The notes under the pieces were generated by a model. That model had not been told where the DNA came from. It was given only the letters and a program-made list of their open reading frames with translations, and did not search any database. From Taiwanofungus camphoratus (taxonomy: Eukaryota; Basidiomycota; Agaricomycetes; Polyporales; Taiwanofungaceae), in the NCBI GenBank assembly GCA_003999685.1, contig CP021220.1, positions 3,162,001 through 3,226,000 on the forward strand: a stretch of DNA of 64,000 nucleotides. Direction: 5' to 3'. The first letter of the stretch is position 1. Each line of letters opens with the position of its first letter. The position numbers and the translations under genes were made by a program. This document shows positions 22,310 to 34,408 of the stretch, in pieces.

Positions 22310-24403
22310 ATGAACGGTGCACAGACAGCCAGACATGGTAGACCGGCACCAACAGGTGTTACACCCCCTGCACCCGCTGCAGCACCACCTGCACCACCTA
22401 ATCCCGTTCATGCACCCCCATCTAACCGCCAGCCAAACGGTACAGCGGTCAATGGCACACATGCTTCTGCCCATAAGGGTAAGAAGAAGGCTGCCGAGCA
22501 ACCCGTCGACCCTTCTCAGATGTATGAAACATTGAAGAACCGTATTGCTGCTCTCGAAGAGGAGGAGGTGCATGGAGAAGAAGAAGAAAGAAGAGTTGGT
22601 ACGCAACCAATTAATTCCGTCATGTTTCTCAATTTCATCATCGCTTCATAGCTGAGGATGCTCAGAATTCCGTCTCCGGAATGGGAGAGAATGCCATTCA
22701 TGCCAAATATATTGGGCTCGTTGGTGTCCAGCTAATTCTGGCCCGTTTCCGTAGTTTCTTATGGACTTCCCTCAGTTTGCAGAATTAAAGCGAGTTGAGC
22801 GAGATCATGCGAAGGAGAAGCAGAAGTTAGTGAAGGACAAGGATGCGGGTATGTCCCTTTGTCCATCCCCATGTGTCTGCACTGTCCTCAATAATATCCC
22901 CCCCAGCCAAGAGTCAGTTGACGAAGGCGAATCAAACTAAGACGAAGATGGAGAATCTGGCTCGCGAGTTGCAGAAGGTGAACTCGTATAAATAAACTAC
23001 CGGTTCACTTTTAACCATTTTGACAGGATAACAAAAGACTACGGGTAGGTCCTCTCCAGCGGCGAGTCGTTTTTTTCTCACCGGTCCCGTACAGGAGGAT
23101 AGCAAGCGCTTGGCAGCATGTGTGGAGGAGGCCCAGGAGGAGGTGCGTCTTCTGTCTCGTATCTCTTTGACATACGTGTCCGAGCTATCTCGGTAAGATC
23201 ACACAAATGAAGAACGACATGGCAAAACGTGCAGAACGCGCCAAAATCCAGGATTTGAAGTATCGCGAGGCACCTGACATTGTAGTCCGTGTCGTATGTA
23301 AATACCGCGCCGAGCTCTACTTCAAGATCTCGCGGAAGACGAAGTTGTCGCGGCTATTTAATGCATGGACGGAGCGCATGGAGTCAGGCAGCGGGAAGAA
23401 GGGTACACCAGGTCCGACTCCGCAGATGAATGGGACTGCTATGTCCAACGCGGCGAGTCCGAGCGCGACGTTCACAGCGTCGTCAAGTTCTATGCAGTTT
23501 GTCTTTACACACGGCGGACGGAGTCTAGAAGCGGATATGACCCCAGAGGACGCGAGTATCGACGACGGTGATGTGATTCTGGCGGTGGAGATTATGGACC
23601 TCACGGAAGGACCAGGAACTGAAGAGCTGGTGCGTATGTTTTGGTCTGCTATAGTTATGCGACCTACCGTGACACAGGATGAGGGGACGGAACCCCGCCG
23701 TCAGAAGCTAAAGAAAGAGTGGGTAGATAATCCCCGAGAGTAAGTGCGCCTTCGTCGTTGACCGACCTAGCTTGACGATTCTCTCTAGAGCGAGGAAAAC
23801 AATGGAGAGCATCTTTGATGGAGTGTAAGTCTCAATAGTCATTGTATGCGTGATGACAGGCACAAATATTCCACAGCGTCCGTGAGCGGCTGAAGGAGGT
23901 GCTACGACAGTATGAGCTCCGCGAACGACACTTCGAATGTGTTATTAGGTCCAAGGAACTGGAGGTTCTGTTGTCCCGTGCCAGGGCAGCAGAACAAAAA
24001 CAACTAGCGGAGGGTGAAAAGGCTCGAGCAGATAAGTGTGAAGAAGACGTATGTAGCATATCTCAGTTGCGCAGCGGCAGGGTTTTCTCACCGTTATATG
24101 CCCGTAGAACAAACAACTTCGAAAAGAACTGGAAGAAACAACTGAGCAGCAGACAGTCCTAGTAAACAAACTTTTGGCTTGTTGTCACGAAGTGCGTTCC
24201 TTTTCCCCTTTTCTCAAAGGGCAGCTTTGATCAGTTTCCAATGGCATAGCCAAACGAGGAGAAGACCCAACGGTTATTTGCCTCGCTCCGAGAAGAGCTA
24301 GAAACACGTAAGTGCAAGAGTCGTCCGCATCGAATATAACCTGATCTCCGAAACAGATGTCATTGGAATTCATAATCGTCCACCAGAAAGGGCGGTGATT
24401 TGA
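22310..24403 (+). CDS. Taxilin-family coiled-coil protein with an internal SUMO-like domain
   Basis: Taxilins are coiled-coil proteins that bind syntaxins in vesicle traffic. Exons: 22310-22598, 22652-22723, 22783-22848, 22907-22977, 23027-23044, 23095-23142, 23198-23629, 23678-23739, 23789-23824, 23877-24048, 24108-24191, 24250-24307, 24357-24403, giving 1455 nt (484 residues). A Pro/Ala-rich head is followed by taxilin segments (MYETLKNRIAALEEEE, GMGENAIHAKYI, ELKRVERDHAKEKQKL, LARELQKDNKRLR) and later the hallmark LRQYELRERHFECVIRSKEL. Between them, at about residues 215-325, is a ubiquitin-like fold of SUMO type: DIVVRVVCKYRAELYFKISR, TKLSRLFNAW, then FVFTHGGRSLEADMTPEDAS and DDGDVILAVEI, with a Ser/Thr/Pro insert in the middle. 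It lies within one uninterrupted exon, so it is not a chimeric gene call. It lacks a C-terminal diglycine. Confidence 0.86.
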
Positions 24404-24717
24404 CAGGAAGCGGACACTTCGTGCGATAGTGGGTTAAGAACTCGGGCGCGGACTGTATGCGTTTACTCGATGCTGGCGCGCTACTGTAACATGCAGTTTC
24501 TGAATCCCGCTACTTGCATCCTACGGACTATTAAAGGCATGCAAACAACCTGAGAGCGATGATGACGATTATGTGGGAGATATCCCAGAAGACTACAAAT
24601 GAACCGAGTACTAAACGTCCGTGCGAAGTCCATTTGATCCGAGTGACGAGAGCGAAATGAAGGGCCTAAGGTAGCTAACTGTACAATGTCCGTCTAAGCT
24701 AGCGATTATGCTGGATT
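24404..24717. other. Intergenic between convergent genes
   Basis: About 310 bp holding the 3' ends of the taxilin and UAP1 genes. I see no coding run or RNA gene. Confidence 0.5.
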
Positions 24718-26264
24718 TTATACTAGAGCGTCCAGTTCTTCCACCGACTCGACAAGACCCGATCGCGTGAATTTCTTGCCTCTGACGGACTCTAGGCCTT
24801 CGCCTGCATACGTTACGAGCGGGGAGAGTTCAATCTCCACGCTGTCTGCTACAGAAGCTCCTGCTCTCTCCAGGAAACGTTTGTGCTGAGCGAGCAGATC
24901 ACGACGGCTAGTTCCTGGGTCATCGGATCCAGTGCCAGGCGCGTTCTTGAGCGGACTGAACTCCTCGTTCCGTGCAACCTCCAGAACGGCAAAGTGTTTT
25001 GTGAAGGGAAATACGTCGAATACGAACATCTCGAGCTTCATCCCGTTCGGCTTCGCGGGCTTGACGGTGTCGCCGTTGTGCAGGTCGACGTACGAGATCT
25101 TCTTGCGTGCGATGTGGAACGCGAGCTCCTCCTCGAACGCGGCGGTGCTGTTCAGGAACGCGGTGGTGTAAAAGTGGTTGGCGATGTTGCCGGCGCGGAA
25201 GGCGAGCTCGCCGGTGCGGGGATCGCGGCGGTCGGCCTGCTCTTTAGAGATCTCAGAGTACTCAATGACGCTGTACTTGTCGCCGCGGCGGGCGACGACG
25301 CCGACAGACTCGGTGGGGTGTGCCTTGGGGACGACCTTGGCGGCGCAGTCGGCCTGCTTCTGGATGCAGTAGCCGAGGAAGACCGGGTCGGCGACGCGCA
25401 CGAGGCAATTGTCGACGCAGTAGCTGTGGACGTACTGGATGTTGCGTGCCGCGAGGTCGGAGAGGACGGTTCGCGATGAGGTCGAGGTTGAGAGTGGGCG
25501 GCGGAGGGCTGGGTAGAGGCCGCCGTTGCCGTCTGGTGCTACGGCGACGCGGGATGGTGTCTCGAGGATGACTTTGCCGTCCATAGTGAGACAAGGCAAA
25601 GTTCCTAGGGGGAAGACGTGAGCAGCAGCTAAGCGCATCGGCTTGAGGACGCGAAGCCTGTGAACTCACCTTGCTCGAAGAAAATGACGTTCTTGGGGGA
25701 AAGACCAAAGTAGGAGTTCTTCTTGAAGAAATCCTCGGTTTCGCGTCGCGTTGGGCCGCTGGTCATGACATACCAGGGGATGACGACAGAGCCAGCTGCC
25801 TTGCCATTTTCGCGTGCAGCAATGACCTCGAGGCGGGCGATTCTCTCTGCCTGGTACTGGAAGAGGGATTTGTGGGATGGCAGTCCGATATCGTAGCAAC
25901 CCTTGGGAGCGCTGCTACCTAACCTGGTGCCCTGGCCACCGGCCATCAAGAGGACACCTACCTGACCGCGAGCGATCGCCTGAAGGCCAATGGCTCGCCA
26001 TTCGCGCTCCTTGTCTGGTAGGCCGATGACAGTGTCGGCTGCATCCTCTGGGAGGGGCTCGATGGTATCCTTTCCAGCATGCCCTGCAGCTTGCTTCTCA
26101 AAGCTGATGGCTTTGTGGTAGATACGGTTGACGCGCTCTATGTCAAGGACATTCAGTTGCGCGAGGAGAGATGCACGCTCAGGGTCGGAAAGCTTTGGCC
26201 AGAATTGGAGGAGATGACCCTGACCGGCAGCCTCGTAACGTTGGCGTACTTTATCCAAAGACAT
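24718..26264 (-). CDS. UAP1: UDP-N-acetylglucosamine pyrophosphorylase
   Basis: Makes UDP-GlcNAc from UTP and GlcNAc-1-phosphate, the precursor of chitin, N-glycans and GPI anchors; cytosolic. Two exons, 26264-25670 and 25604-24718, with a 65-nt intron (phase 1), encode 493 residues, the usual length. The nucleotide-binding signature LLMAGGQGTRLGSSAPKG is at about residues 104-121. It is followed by SLFQYQAERI, VIPWYVMTSGPTRRETEDFF, FFEQGTLPCLTMDGK, and the sugar-binding part NGGLYPALR with YCVDNCLVRVADPVFLG and KLEMFVFDVFPF. The second exon is very GC-rich, which produces a long open frame on the opposite strand (24883-25479) that is only a shadow. Confidence 0.97.
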
Positions 26265-29058
26265 TGTCGTAGTGAAAGAACTGGAAGGAGAGAAATGAAT
26301 GTAGAAAGTCGGAATCGTGGCGGGGGTACGTTGCTTCCGCCTCCCGCGCTTAATATAGTAACTATCTTGTTTCGGACGATTCCGAAAATAGCAGGCGGTG
26401 CTGGCGACGCTGAGCGCTGCGTAGTGCGGTGGGCAAAACTCCGAGACACCTCGCCAATCGCCGGCGAGGCAATACTGTCGTCGGTGCTGCCTGGCGATGA
26501 TGGCGAAACTGGTGAAACTATGAAGCTGCTCGATTTAATGGTTGAAATCATACTGCAGGTAGCTACAAGCCTGAAGATGATAATAAATAATGTTGAATCC
26601 CGCTTCTCGGCGCCTGCTCCAGGCCTGGCACTACTAACCAGGTATTCGGCAGTAATGGGGCTGTCACAGATCATGTGAGCGCGCATTTTAGCCGAAACTC
26701 AGAGCATGATTCCAAGGTGTACCGAGAAAAAGCGACTCCTCAACCACCTTTTGTTTAAGCTCGAAAGGAGAGCAGGGATATGAAAAGATATGTATATAGA
26801 AAGAGAGGGGAAATTTGTGTAGTGAATGCAAGACTCATGAGGGTGCCGACTTTGGGGGGGCTGAATACTTCACAGCAGCTCCGGCGCTTATGAATTTCGC
26901 CAGGTATCGCCATAAGGAGGTGCTGGCGATCGCCGTCGCCGGCGACTTTTTGCCAACAACATCAGCACTGTGCTTTCTTACGTTGACGACAAGCATACTA
27001 GTAATGCACAGTCAATGATGTTCTTCACTGCCACCTTGGGTGACACTATTGGCGTATCACGGTTCAAGCTTATTGGGAGACAGATGCTGTCCACTCGGAA
27101 GCGTTTCGCATGGGAATGCATTGATAGCCTTTCGTGGACCTTGCTTTTACTGGCGTTCTTGGTATGTGGCAATAGCGTTATTCAGTACCGTCGAAAGTGA
27201 GGTGTTGTAAGGTGAGTCAGTTCACTAGCTTACGCGCGTACATACTATGCCTACGTATGGAGTCGGCACCCCAACTCAGTCGTTCTGATTGGCCAAAAGC
27301 TCATCTTTTTTGATGGCTTTCACAAATACCGAAAATGTTATTAGTGGAGGCCCTAGGTGCCGACTGAGGGAGTGTGCCGACTCTACCAGTAGGCGTAGTA
27401 TGGCCAGGCAAGGTGTCAAAATTATATTTGACGAGCTGCATCATCAGCCTTAGCGGTCCCCCACCTGTTGGGAACATCCTTTCACGAGTCACATCTTGCA
27501 TTGCATGTACATCGGGGGTGCGTTTTGAAAAGAGAACGCACCGAGATGCTCATATTGAGGGGCGAAAGGTGAAAACGGGCCTTAATTCTCTTCCGTGTGC
27601 TGCAATGACGAAGCTGCGAACACATTGAAGATAGAATGAGAGCCGATGCTCCCACTTGGGCATGCACACTTGCGGTGTGTACGCAATTCAACGGTATACA
27701 CGAGGATCGTGATCCAGCTTCACGGGTATATGCGCACTCGGTCTCTCGTATCAAGCACAGAACATATGAGAGCATCGGCAGGGTCATTTCTGGAAGCAGT
27801 CAAGCCATGAGAGCTGTGAAACATTAGAAGTATGCGAAGGCATCTTATGCTGGGACACATGATGCCCGCACGTTGTAAGCAAGGTGGTGCTTGGCTCGTC
27901 CCATACTGTGATTCTGTACGTTGCTCGCAATTTGATCATGGTCAGTGTTTCGGCGGTTATCCTCAATATCGCCCAATGTGAAGGCGCTGGAGGCGATAGA
28001 AAATCGCATGGAGGGTGTCTTTCGACAGACCTTGTGATCCTTGATACAGGCACATTGCTCCGTCCTTCTGTTGTGCTCCGCGGTGAGTCAGCATGATCGT
28101 TCTCCGCTCCCTGTGATCTTCATTACTTATCTCTTTCCATAGTCTGCGAAGAAGCAGAGATTGGGCTGCACACCCCAGCTCTTGAGGAGATTGCTCGCGT
28201 CTCATTGGTTGATTGGTCTACATTGCTATTTTTAGATCGCAGGGTCTAGGCCCCTGTCTGGGGTCGCACGTTCAGACTACTGCGATGCCTTTTCTGACCC
28301 GTCACTGGCGGATGCAATGTGCCTTGAAGACGCACATCAAAGCATGTACACTCAAGTAATCTACAGATGCGGGCGTAGGTAGTGGGCAAAGCTTCGTCAG
28401 TGCACCTTGAAGTTGAAACGCCCGGCTGAGAAAGGTTCCATTATTTCCGAACATGTCAGTGATTCTTCCGTGTTGTGACCATTACTGACACAAAGCCAGT
28501 CGCTTACTTGTCCAAGAATTGCCTAGCACTCCTTGAACTTTAGATGATGAGCAGAGAGTAGATGCTGTCGAAGAACCGTTAGGGTTTTTCCATGTGGTTC
28601 AAGCTGGCCCATCCTGGTCATCTGTGTCTGTGTTTATCGGATTAGCCTCATTTGTGTCGCCCATGGATGCTGAGCACTAAACCCCATATCGCATTCGCGT
28701 GGTGGAATTTACTCTGGAATGTCGTCATTGTATGATACACAGGCACGCTGCAGCTTCGTCGCACGGTCTCTGCACGCGAATTGACGGCGGGGTGCCAGCG
28801 GCTCTTGCGCACGAGGCATTCTTCCTAGCTGAGTGTCGGTTTGTCGCTACGAATCTCCGACGTTGCTGGCAGAGAACATCAGCGGAACTAGAGCTATCTT
28901 CCGTTCTCCTGGCTTGCCAGTGACTTGCCGAGCTTGCTGTTTGAGGAGTACCTGCGATCGCGCCGACACGTGCGGTAGGAATTATCAGAAGGGAGCTCCT
29001 CGATCGTCGTTTTTGGCGAGTAAGCACAGAACCGCATAAATGTTCCGTAATGAAAATG
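26265..29058. other. Gene-poor 2.8-kb stretch, no supported gene
   Basis: Scattered short open frames occur on both strands (for example 27482-27787 and 27784-28053 on the minus strand), but I found no family motif and no set of frames joined by convincing splice sites. No tRNA, terminal inverted repeat or tandem array is evident by eye. The left end should hold the UAP1 promoter and the right end that of the exo-glucanase. Confidence 0.45.
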
Positions 29059-29066
29059 TATAAAGG
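29059..29066 (+). promoter_or_regulatory. TATA box of the exo-glucanase gene
   Basis: TATAAAGG lies 40 bp upstream of the ATG at 29106, followed by a pyrimidine-rich stretch, as in strongly expressed fungal secreted-enzyme genes. The transcription start is not visible, so this is a motif call only. Confidence 0.5.
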
Positions 29067-29105
29067 CTGTCCCTCCTCATTCTACGTCCCTCAGTTGTAG
29101 CGACA

Positions 29106-30845
<1,740 letters not shown>

Positions 30846-31394
30846 AGAACCTGAACGACACCCTGGTCTGTTTTATCTGAGGATGGACTAGAAATGCTTG
30901 AGTTTCTCCATAAATGATTGCTCTTACTAGTATCTTTTTTGTCTTCCTCTCGCAATGTGCTGCACTACAACACGTCTACACCCTTCCCTCTCTTGCACGT
31001 ACGTAACGACATTGACACGATCTGTCTTCCACAGTTTACTGTAACTATCCGATTGGCCTGCCTGATAACCGATGATGACTGCAGTATGAAAGAGATTGAA
31101 GGAATACCCAAGCGGAAATCCTCGAGGCTCGCATACGTCTCTCACGTGATCGCCGACCCGGGCACGCGTCTCGCAAGTAGCACGGGTTCGCGCGTTCTGA
31201 TTATTTGAACAGTGATTCTGGAGGAATCGGAACATACTAGTACGGTCCTGGATCTCTTTTCCAGTTTGCGAGGCAAGCTGGCCTTGCTTCTCTTGACGTC
31301 TCTCAGCACGGTTGAAAACTAGTACTTTCTTGTCGGTCACTATCTTGGTCTAGGCCTGTCAATTTCCATTCACATCTTCTTGACTCACAGAGTC
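30846..31394. other. Intergenic, no gene seen
   Basis: About 550 bp between two plus-strand genes. It holds the 3' UTR of the exo-glucanase and the promoter of the next gene. Open frames on both strands (30918-31208, 30927-31340) overlap each other and show no motif. Confidence 0.5.
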
Positions 31395-32477
31395 ATGAGG
31401 CCGTATGTTCTTTTCTGTGCCGCAGGTCTGTTTCACGCGGTGGTCAATGCAGCCCCGGAAGGTCGTACTGCCCACCTCGCTCGTGTATCAAGATACGAAG
31501 ATAAACGGGACTTGACCGGCTTGTTCGGAGGCTGGGGTCCCGATGGTCAAGGAGCAGGGAACCAGCCAGATGGAACGCCAGGACAGTTTTCTTCCAAAGC
31601 AACGTTCACCGATACAGCTACTTCGACAGACAGCAACTCATTCGGCCTTTTTTCGCCATGGATGACCACGACACAGACTTCAAAATCTAAGGATACGGCC
31701 TCGTCCACGAGTCTAATCTCGCCGTCTGCCACTACTATCTCGGAATCTGAATCAGCATCGACTGCCGGAAAGCAATTGTCTGCCTCGCCAAGTAGTACTG
31801 CGACGCTCACAAGTGAAGGCCACTCATCAGTCTCAGCCTCGGGATCATCCTCTGACGGCCCGGCGACATGGAAAATCGTGGGTATCGCGGTCATCGCCTT
31901 CAGCACGGTGGCCCTTATGATCATGGCGACAGTGTTCTTCGACCACTGGTGGCGATTCGTGCGTGACCTTGTGGGTCGAAAACGGGCCAAGGACGGCGTC
32001 GAAGAACTCATACCGGACTGGGAGAAGGCGAGCTGGGAGGTGCGCTTCGGTGACGATCGACATCGATATCCGTCGTTCGCATCGGTGCCATCGGGTATCC
32101 TGGCACCACCACCAGTGCAAACACCGATGAAGAGCCAGTGCTCGCCCATGGTTCAGACGCAAGACCAGCGCATCTCTGGAGGGTATCGCCCAAGTCCTGC
32201 ACTCACGGATGGCCGGGCGGTTTCGCCCGGATCGATTGGGCCTCCGGACAATACCCTACTTAGTCCATATCCACGATACAGGGCCGAAGATGTCAGTCCA
32301 TTCATCGACTATGGGGGGACACCTATACCAGCGAACACTTCCGGACCATTTGTGCCAGCTACTAGTTCATTGCTTTGCCCTGATGCGCGAATTGACTCGG
32401 CAGTCGCAGATCCTTTCGTTGACAGGCACAAAGCACCGACGCCGACGGACGCGTACGGCGGGATTGAAGAAAAGTAA
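31395..32477 (+). CDS. Ser/Thr-rich single-pass membrane protein
   Basis: One exon encodes 360 residues; the ATG at 31395 begins a signal peptide (MRPYVLFCAAGLFHAVVNA). The extracellular part, about residues 25-155, is almost entirely Ser/Thr/Ala and probably heavily O-mannosylated. One membrane helix follows (IVGIAVIAFSTVALMIMATV, about 163-182), then a basic stop-transfer stretch (GRKRAK) and a Pro/Ser-rich cytoplasmic tail of about 160 residues. The layout is that of fungal wall-stress-sensor or Skg6/Axl2-like proteins, but there is no recognisable WSC or cadherin-like domain, so no function is assigned. Confidence 0.75.
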   Translation: MRPYVLFCAAGLFHAVVNAAPEGRTAHLARVSRYEDKRDLTGLFGGWGPDGQGAGNQPDGTPGQFSSKATFTDTATSTDSNSFGLFSPWMTTTQTSKSKDTASSTSLISPSATTISESESASTAGKQLSASPSSTATLTSEGHSSVSASGSSSDGPATWKIVGIAVIAFSTVALMIMATVFFDHWWRFVRDLVGRKRAKDGVEELIPDWEKASWEVRFGDDRHRYPSFASVPSGILAPPPVQTPMKSQCSPMVQTQDQRISGGYRPSPALTDGRAVSPGSIGPPDNTLLSPYPRYRAEDVSPFIDYGGTPIPANTSGPFVPATSSLLCPDARIDSAVADPFVDRHKAPTPTDAYGGIEEK

Positions 32478-32603
32478 GAGCAGACGTATCACGCGTATAT
32501 TCTGGCGGGCCTGTAGCGCTAGTCCACACCTATCCATACTCAATTGTATATTTGTGCAAGGTTCCTTGTCTTTGTTCTCCATTAGGATATTTGTATCATG
32601 GAA

Positions 32604-32948
32604 TTAATAGGGAGGTACATCCTTCGCCGCTCCCTCTGCAACAGGTGTAGCATCTTTCGTCGGTGTGGGTACCACCTTTTCAAGCTGGTCGGAAATTAAA
32701 ATGCCCGCTAGGGCGACGGCTGTAACCCCCAACGAGATACGAAGGCGTGTCTTTGGAGGTAGAACTACAGAATTGTCATGCCAACTGAGTTTCTACAAGA
32801 TACAGTTAACGCTGAGTGGACTTGACCCACCTGCCCATGATTCCCAGATCGACCGTTGTTGCACTGGCGCAGTACGGAATGACTGGCTGCTGCTTGTACC
32901 TGGTGCTGGTTTGTTATTCAACTTTTGGTCCATATGGTGAAGGTGCAT
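32604..32948 (-). CDS. Small single-pass membrane protein (100 aa)
   Basis: Two exons, 32948-32827 and 32784-32604, joined in phase 2 across a 42-nt intron (GTCAAG to CTCAG), give exactly 100 codons plus stop. The join yields WESWAGGWHDNSVVLPPKTR followed by a hydrophobic helix (ISLGVTAVALAGILI) and a short acidic and Pro-rich tail ending in VPPY. The start could also be the ATG at 32933. Family unknown; the size and single helix resemble small mitochondrial inner-membrane or ER proteins, but nothing decides this. It is divergent from riboflavin synthase with only 100 bp between start codons. Confidence 0.6.
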
Positions 32949-33048
32949 GAGCGCAATCGCGTCTTTGCCACGCTCCCCCAACTGACTACCTACGACCGTT
33001 GTATAGACGCTACTATCAGGACCGACTGACTTTTAAATAATAAGGGAC

Positions 33049-33980
33049 ATGTTCACAGGTCTGGTATGCTTGGGCGGTACCTCTTCGTCCCATCGCTAAT
33101 TGTATGGAGACGGTGTGATACAGATCGAGCATCTCGGGACCGTATCATCTATCGAACATGACAGCGGCGGCTGCACTCTCACCATCGTCGATTCCGCACC
33201 TATACTGCCAGACTGTCACACTGGCGATTCTATCGCTGTGAACGGCGCATGTTTAACTGTCACAGCGTTTGACAAAAATGAGCAAGGCGGGTGGTTCAAG
33301 GTGTGGCTAGCGAACGAGACGCTGGAGAGGACCGATCTCGGTGGGGTTTACCAGGTGTTGTCTGGGCGCAGCAGACGAGCTCACCACTTGTCATTCGTTC
33401 ATAGGAGAGCGCAAGGTCGGGGACCAAGTAAACCTCGAGCGCGCGATGGGTGCACATGTGCGCTTCGGTGGGCACTTTGTTCAGGTATGTACCTACCGGC
33501 ACCCGCTTGCAGTGGGCGGTATCTCGCCATTGCCCTAGCACAATCATCAAGGATGTGGTGCTGATTGCATGTTGCTCTCAGGCACACGTAGATACCACCG
33601 CGACAGTGGTCGACCGAACGCCAGACGGTGATTCCTTGCGTATCCTCTTCCAGCTACCCGAGCCGACGCCTTCGCGTCCTTCTCTTCTCCCCTACATCAT
33701 ACCAAAAGGCTATATAGCCATCGATGGCACATCTCTTACCATAACATCAGTGGACGATGCGCAGCGTACATTCGGTGTCATGCTCATTAAGCACACCCAA
33801 GAGAAGATCACACTGAGCAAGAAGCCTGTGGGAGCGAAAGTGAACATTGAGGTGGATATGGTGGGCAAATTTGTCGAGAAGAGTGTCCAGGCTGCCCTTA
33901 GCGGCGGAGGAGGTGAGGGAATGAGAGCTTTGATCGAGAAGGTTGTAGAAAATGTATTGGTCGCGAAGGGAATTGCATGA
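33049..33980 (+). CDS. RIB5: Riboflavin synthase
   Basis: Final step of riboflavin synthesis: dismutation of two 6,7-dimethyl-8-ribityllumazine molecules. Exons 33049-33063, 33124-33340, 33405-33484 and 33582-33980; 711 nt, 236 residues. The first coding exon is only 15 nt and encodes MFTGL; joined to the second it gives the family start MFTGLIEHLGTV. The two lumazine-binding repeats are visible: the first with GDSIAVNGACLTVT and GGHFVQAHVDTT, the second with GYIAIDGTSLTITS and GVMLIKHTQEKITL. The end (VVENVLVAKGIA) fits the C-terminal helix. The enzyme is a cytosolic trimer in fungi. Any prediction that misses the 15-nt exon will start too late. Confidence 0.96.
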
Positions 33981-34408
33981 TCTTATTACTCAGGCTATAA
34001 CCTTCTATGAAGAGGACTCTTAAGGGTCTGAGCCGAGTCAAATACAAGTAAGAGATTGAAGAAGACATTTGTTTGAGGGAATTGAATTCATTGAGGACAA
34101 AATGAAATGAGTCCGGCGCGCGTTGTCGAACCCGGCGCAGCTTCGGTCGATGAACGATCACTGCGCGACCAACTAGCCTTCCACCTGCGCCCACAGGCTA
34201 ATCCCCAGCTTTGCGCACGGCAAGACACTCTTTCTCAATCCTTCACATTGCTCATAGTTTACGCCGTGCTGTTATTTCTGTTTTTCTATTGCACTGGCTG
34301 GTTCTACCGTGACGTGCACGCTTCTACCACGCCGATATCACCCTTAGACCGCATTGTAGCACAGGATAGTCTTGTAGATCCAGGGGATACAGGTCTTCCA
34401 GTCACACC
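33981..34408. other. Upstream region of the myosin gene
   Basis: About 430 bp between riboflavin synthase and the myosin start codon. An open frame beginning at 34107 runs through the myosin ATG in another frame and looks like 5' UTR read by chance; no separate gene is supported. Confidence 0.5.

Noticed and set aside
24883-25479. 198-codon plus-strand open frame
   Set aside because: Antisense shadow of the GC-rich second exon of UAP1; no motif and composition (Val/Gly/Arg-rich) typical of a shadow frame.
31547-32149. 200-codon minus-strand open frame
   Set aside because: Shadow of the Ser/Thr-rich membrane protein gene on the plus strand.
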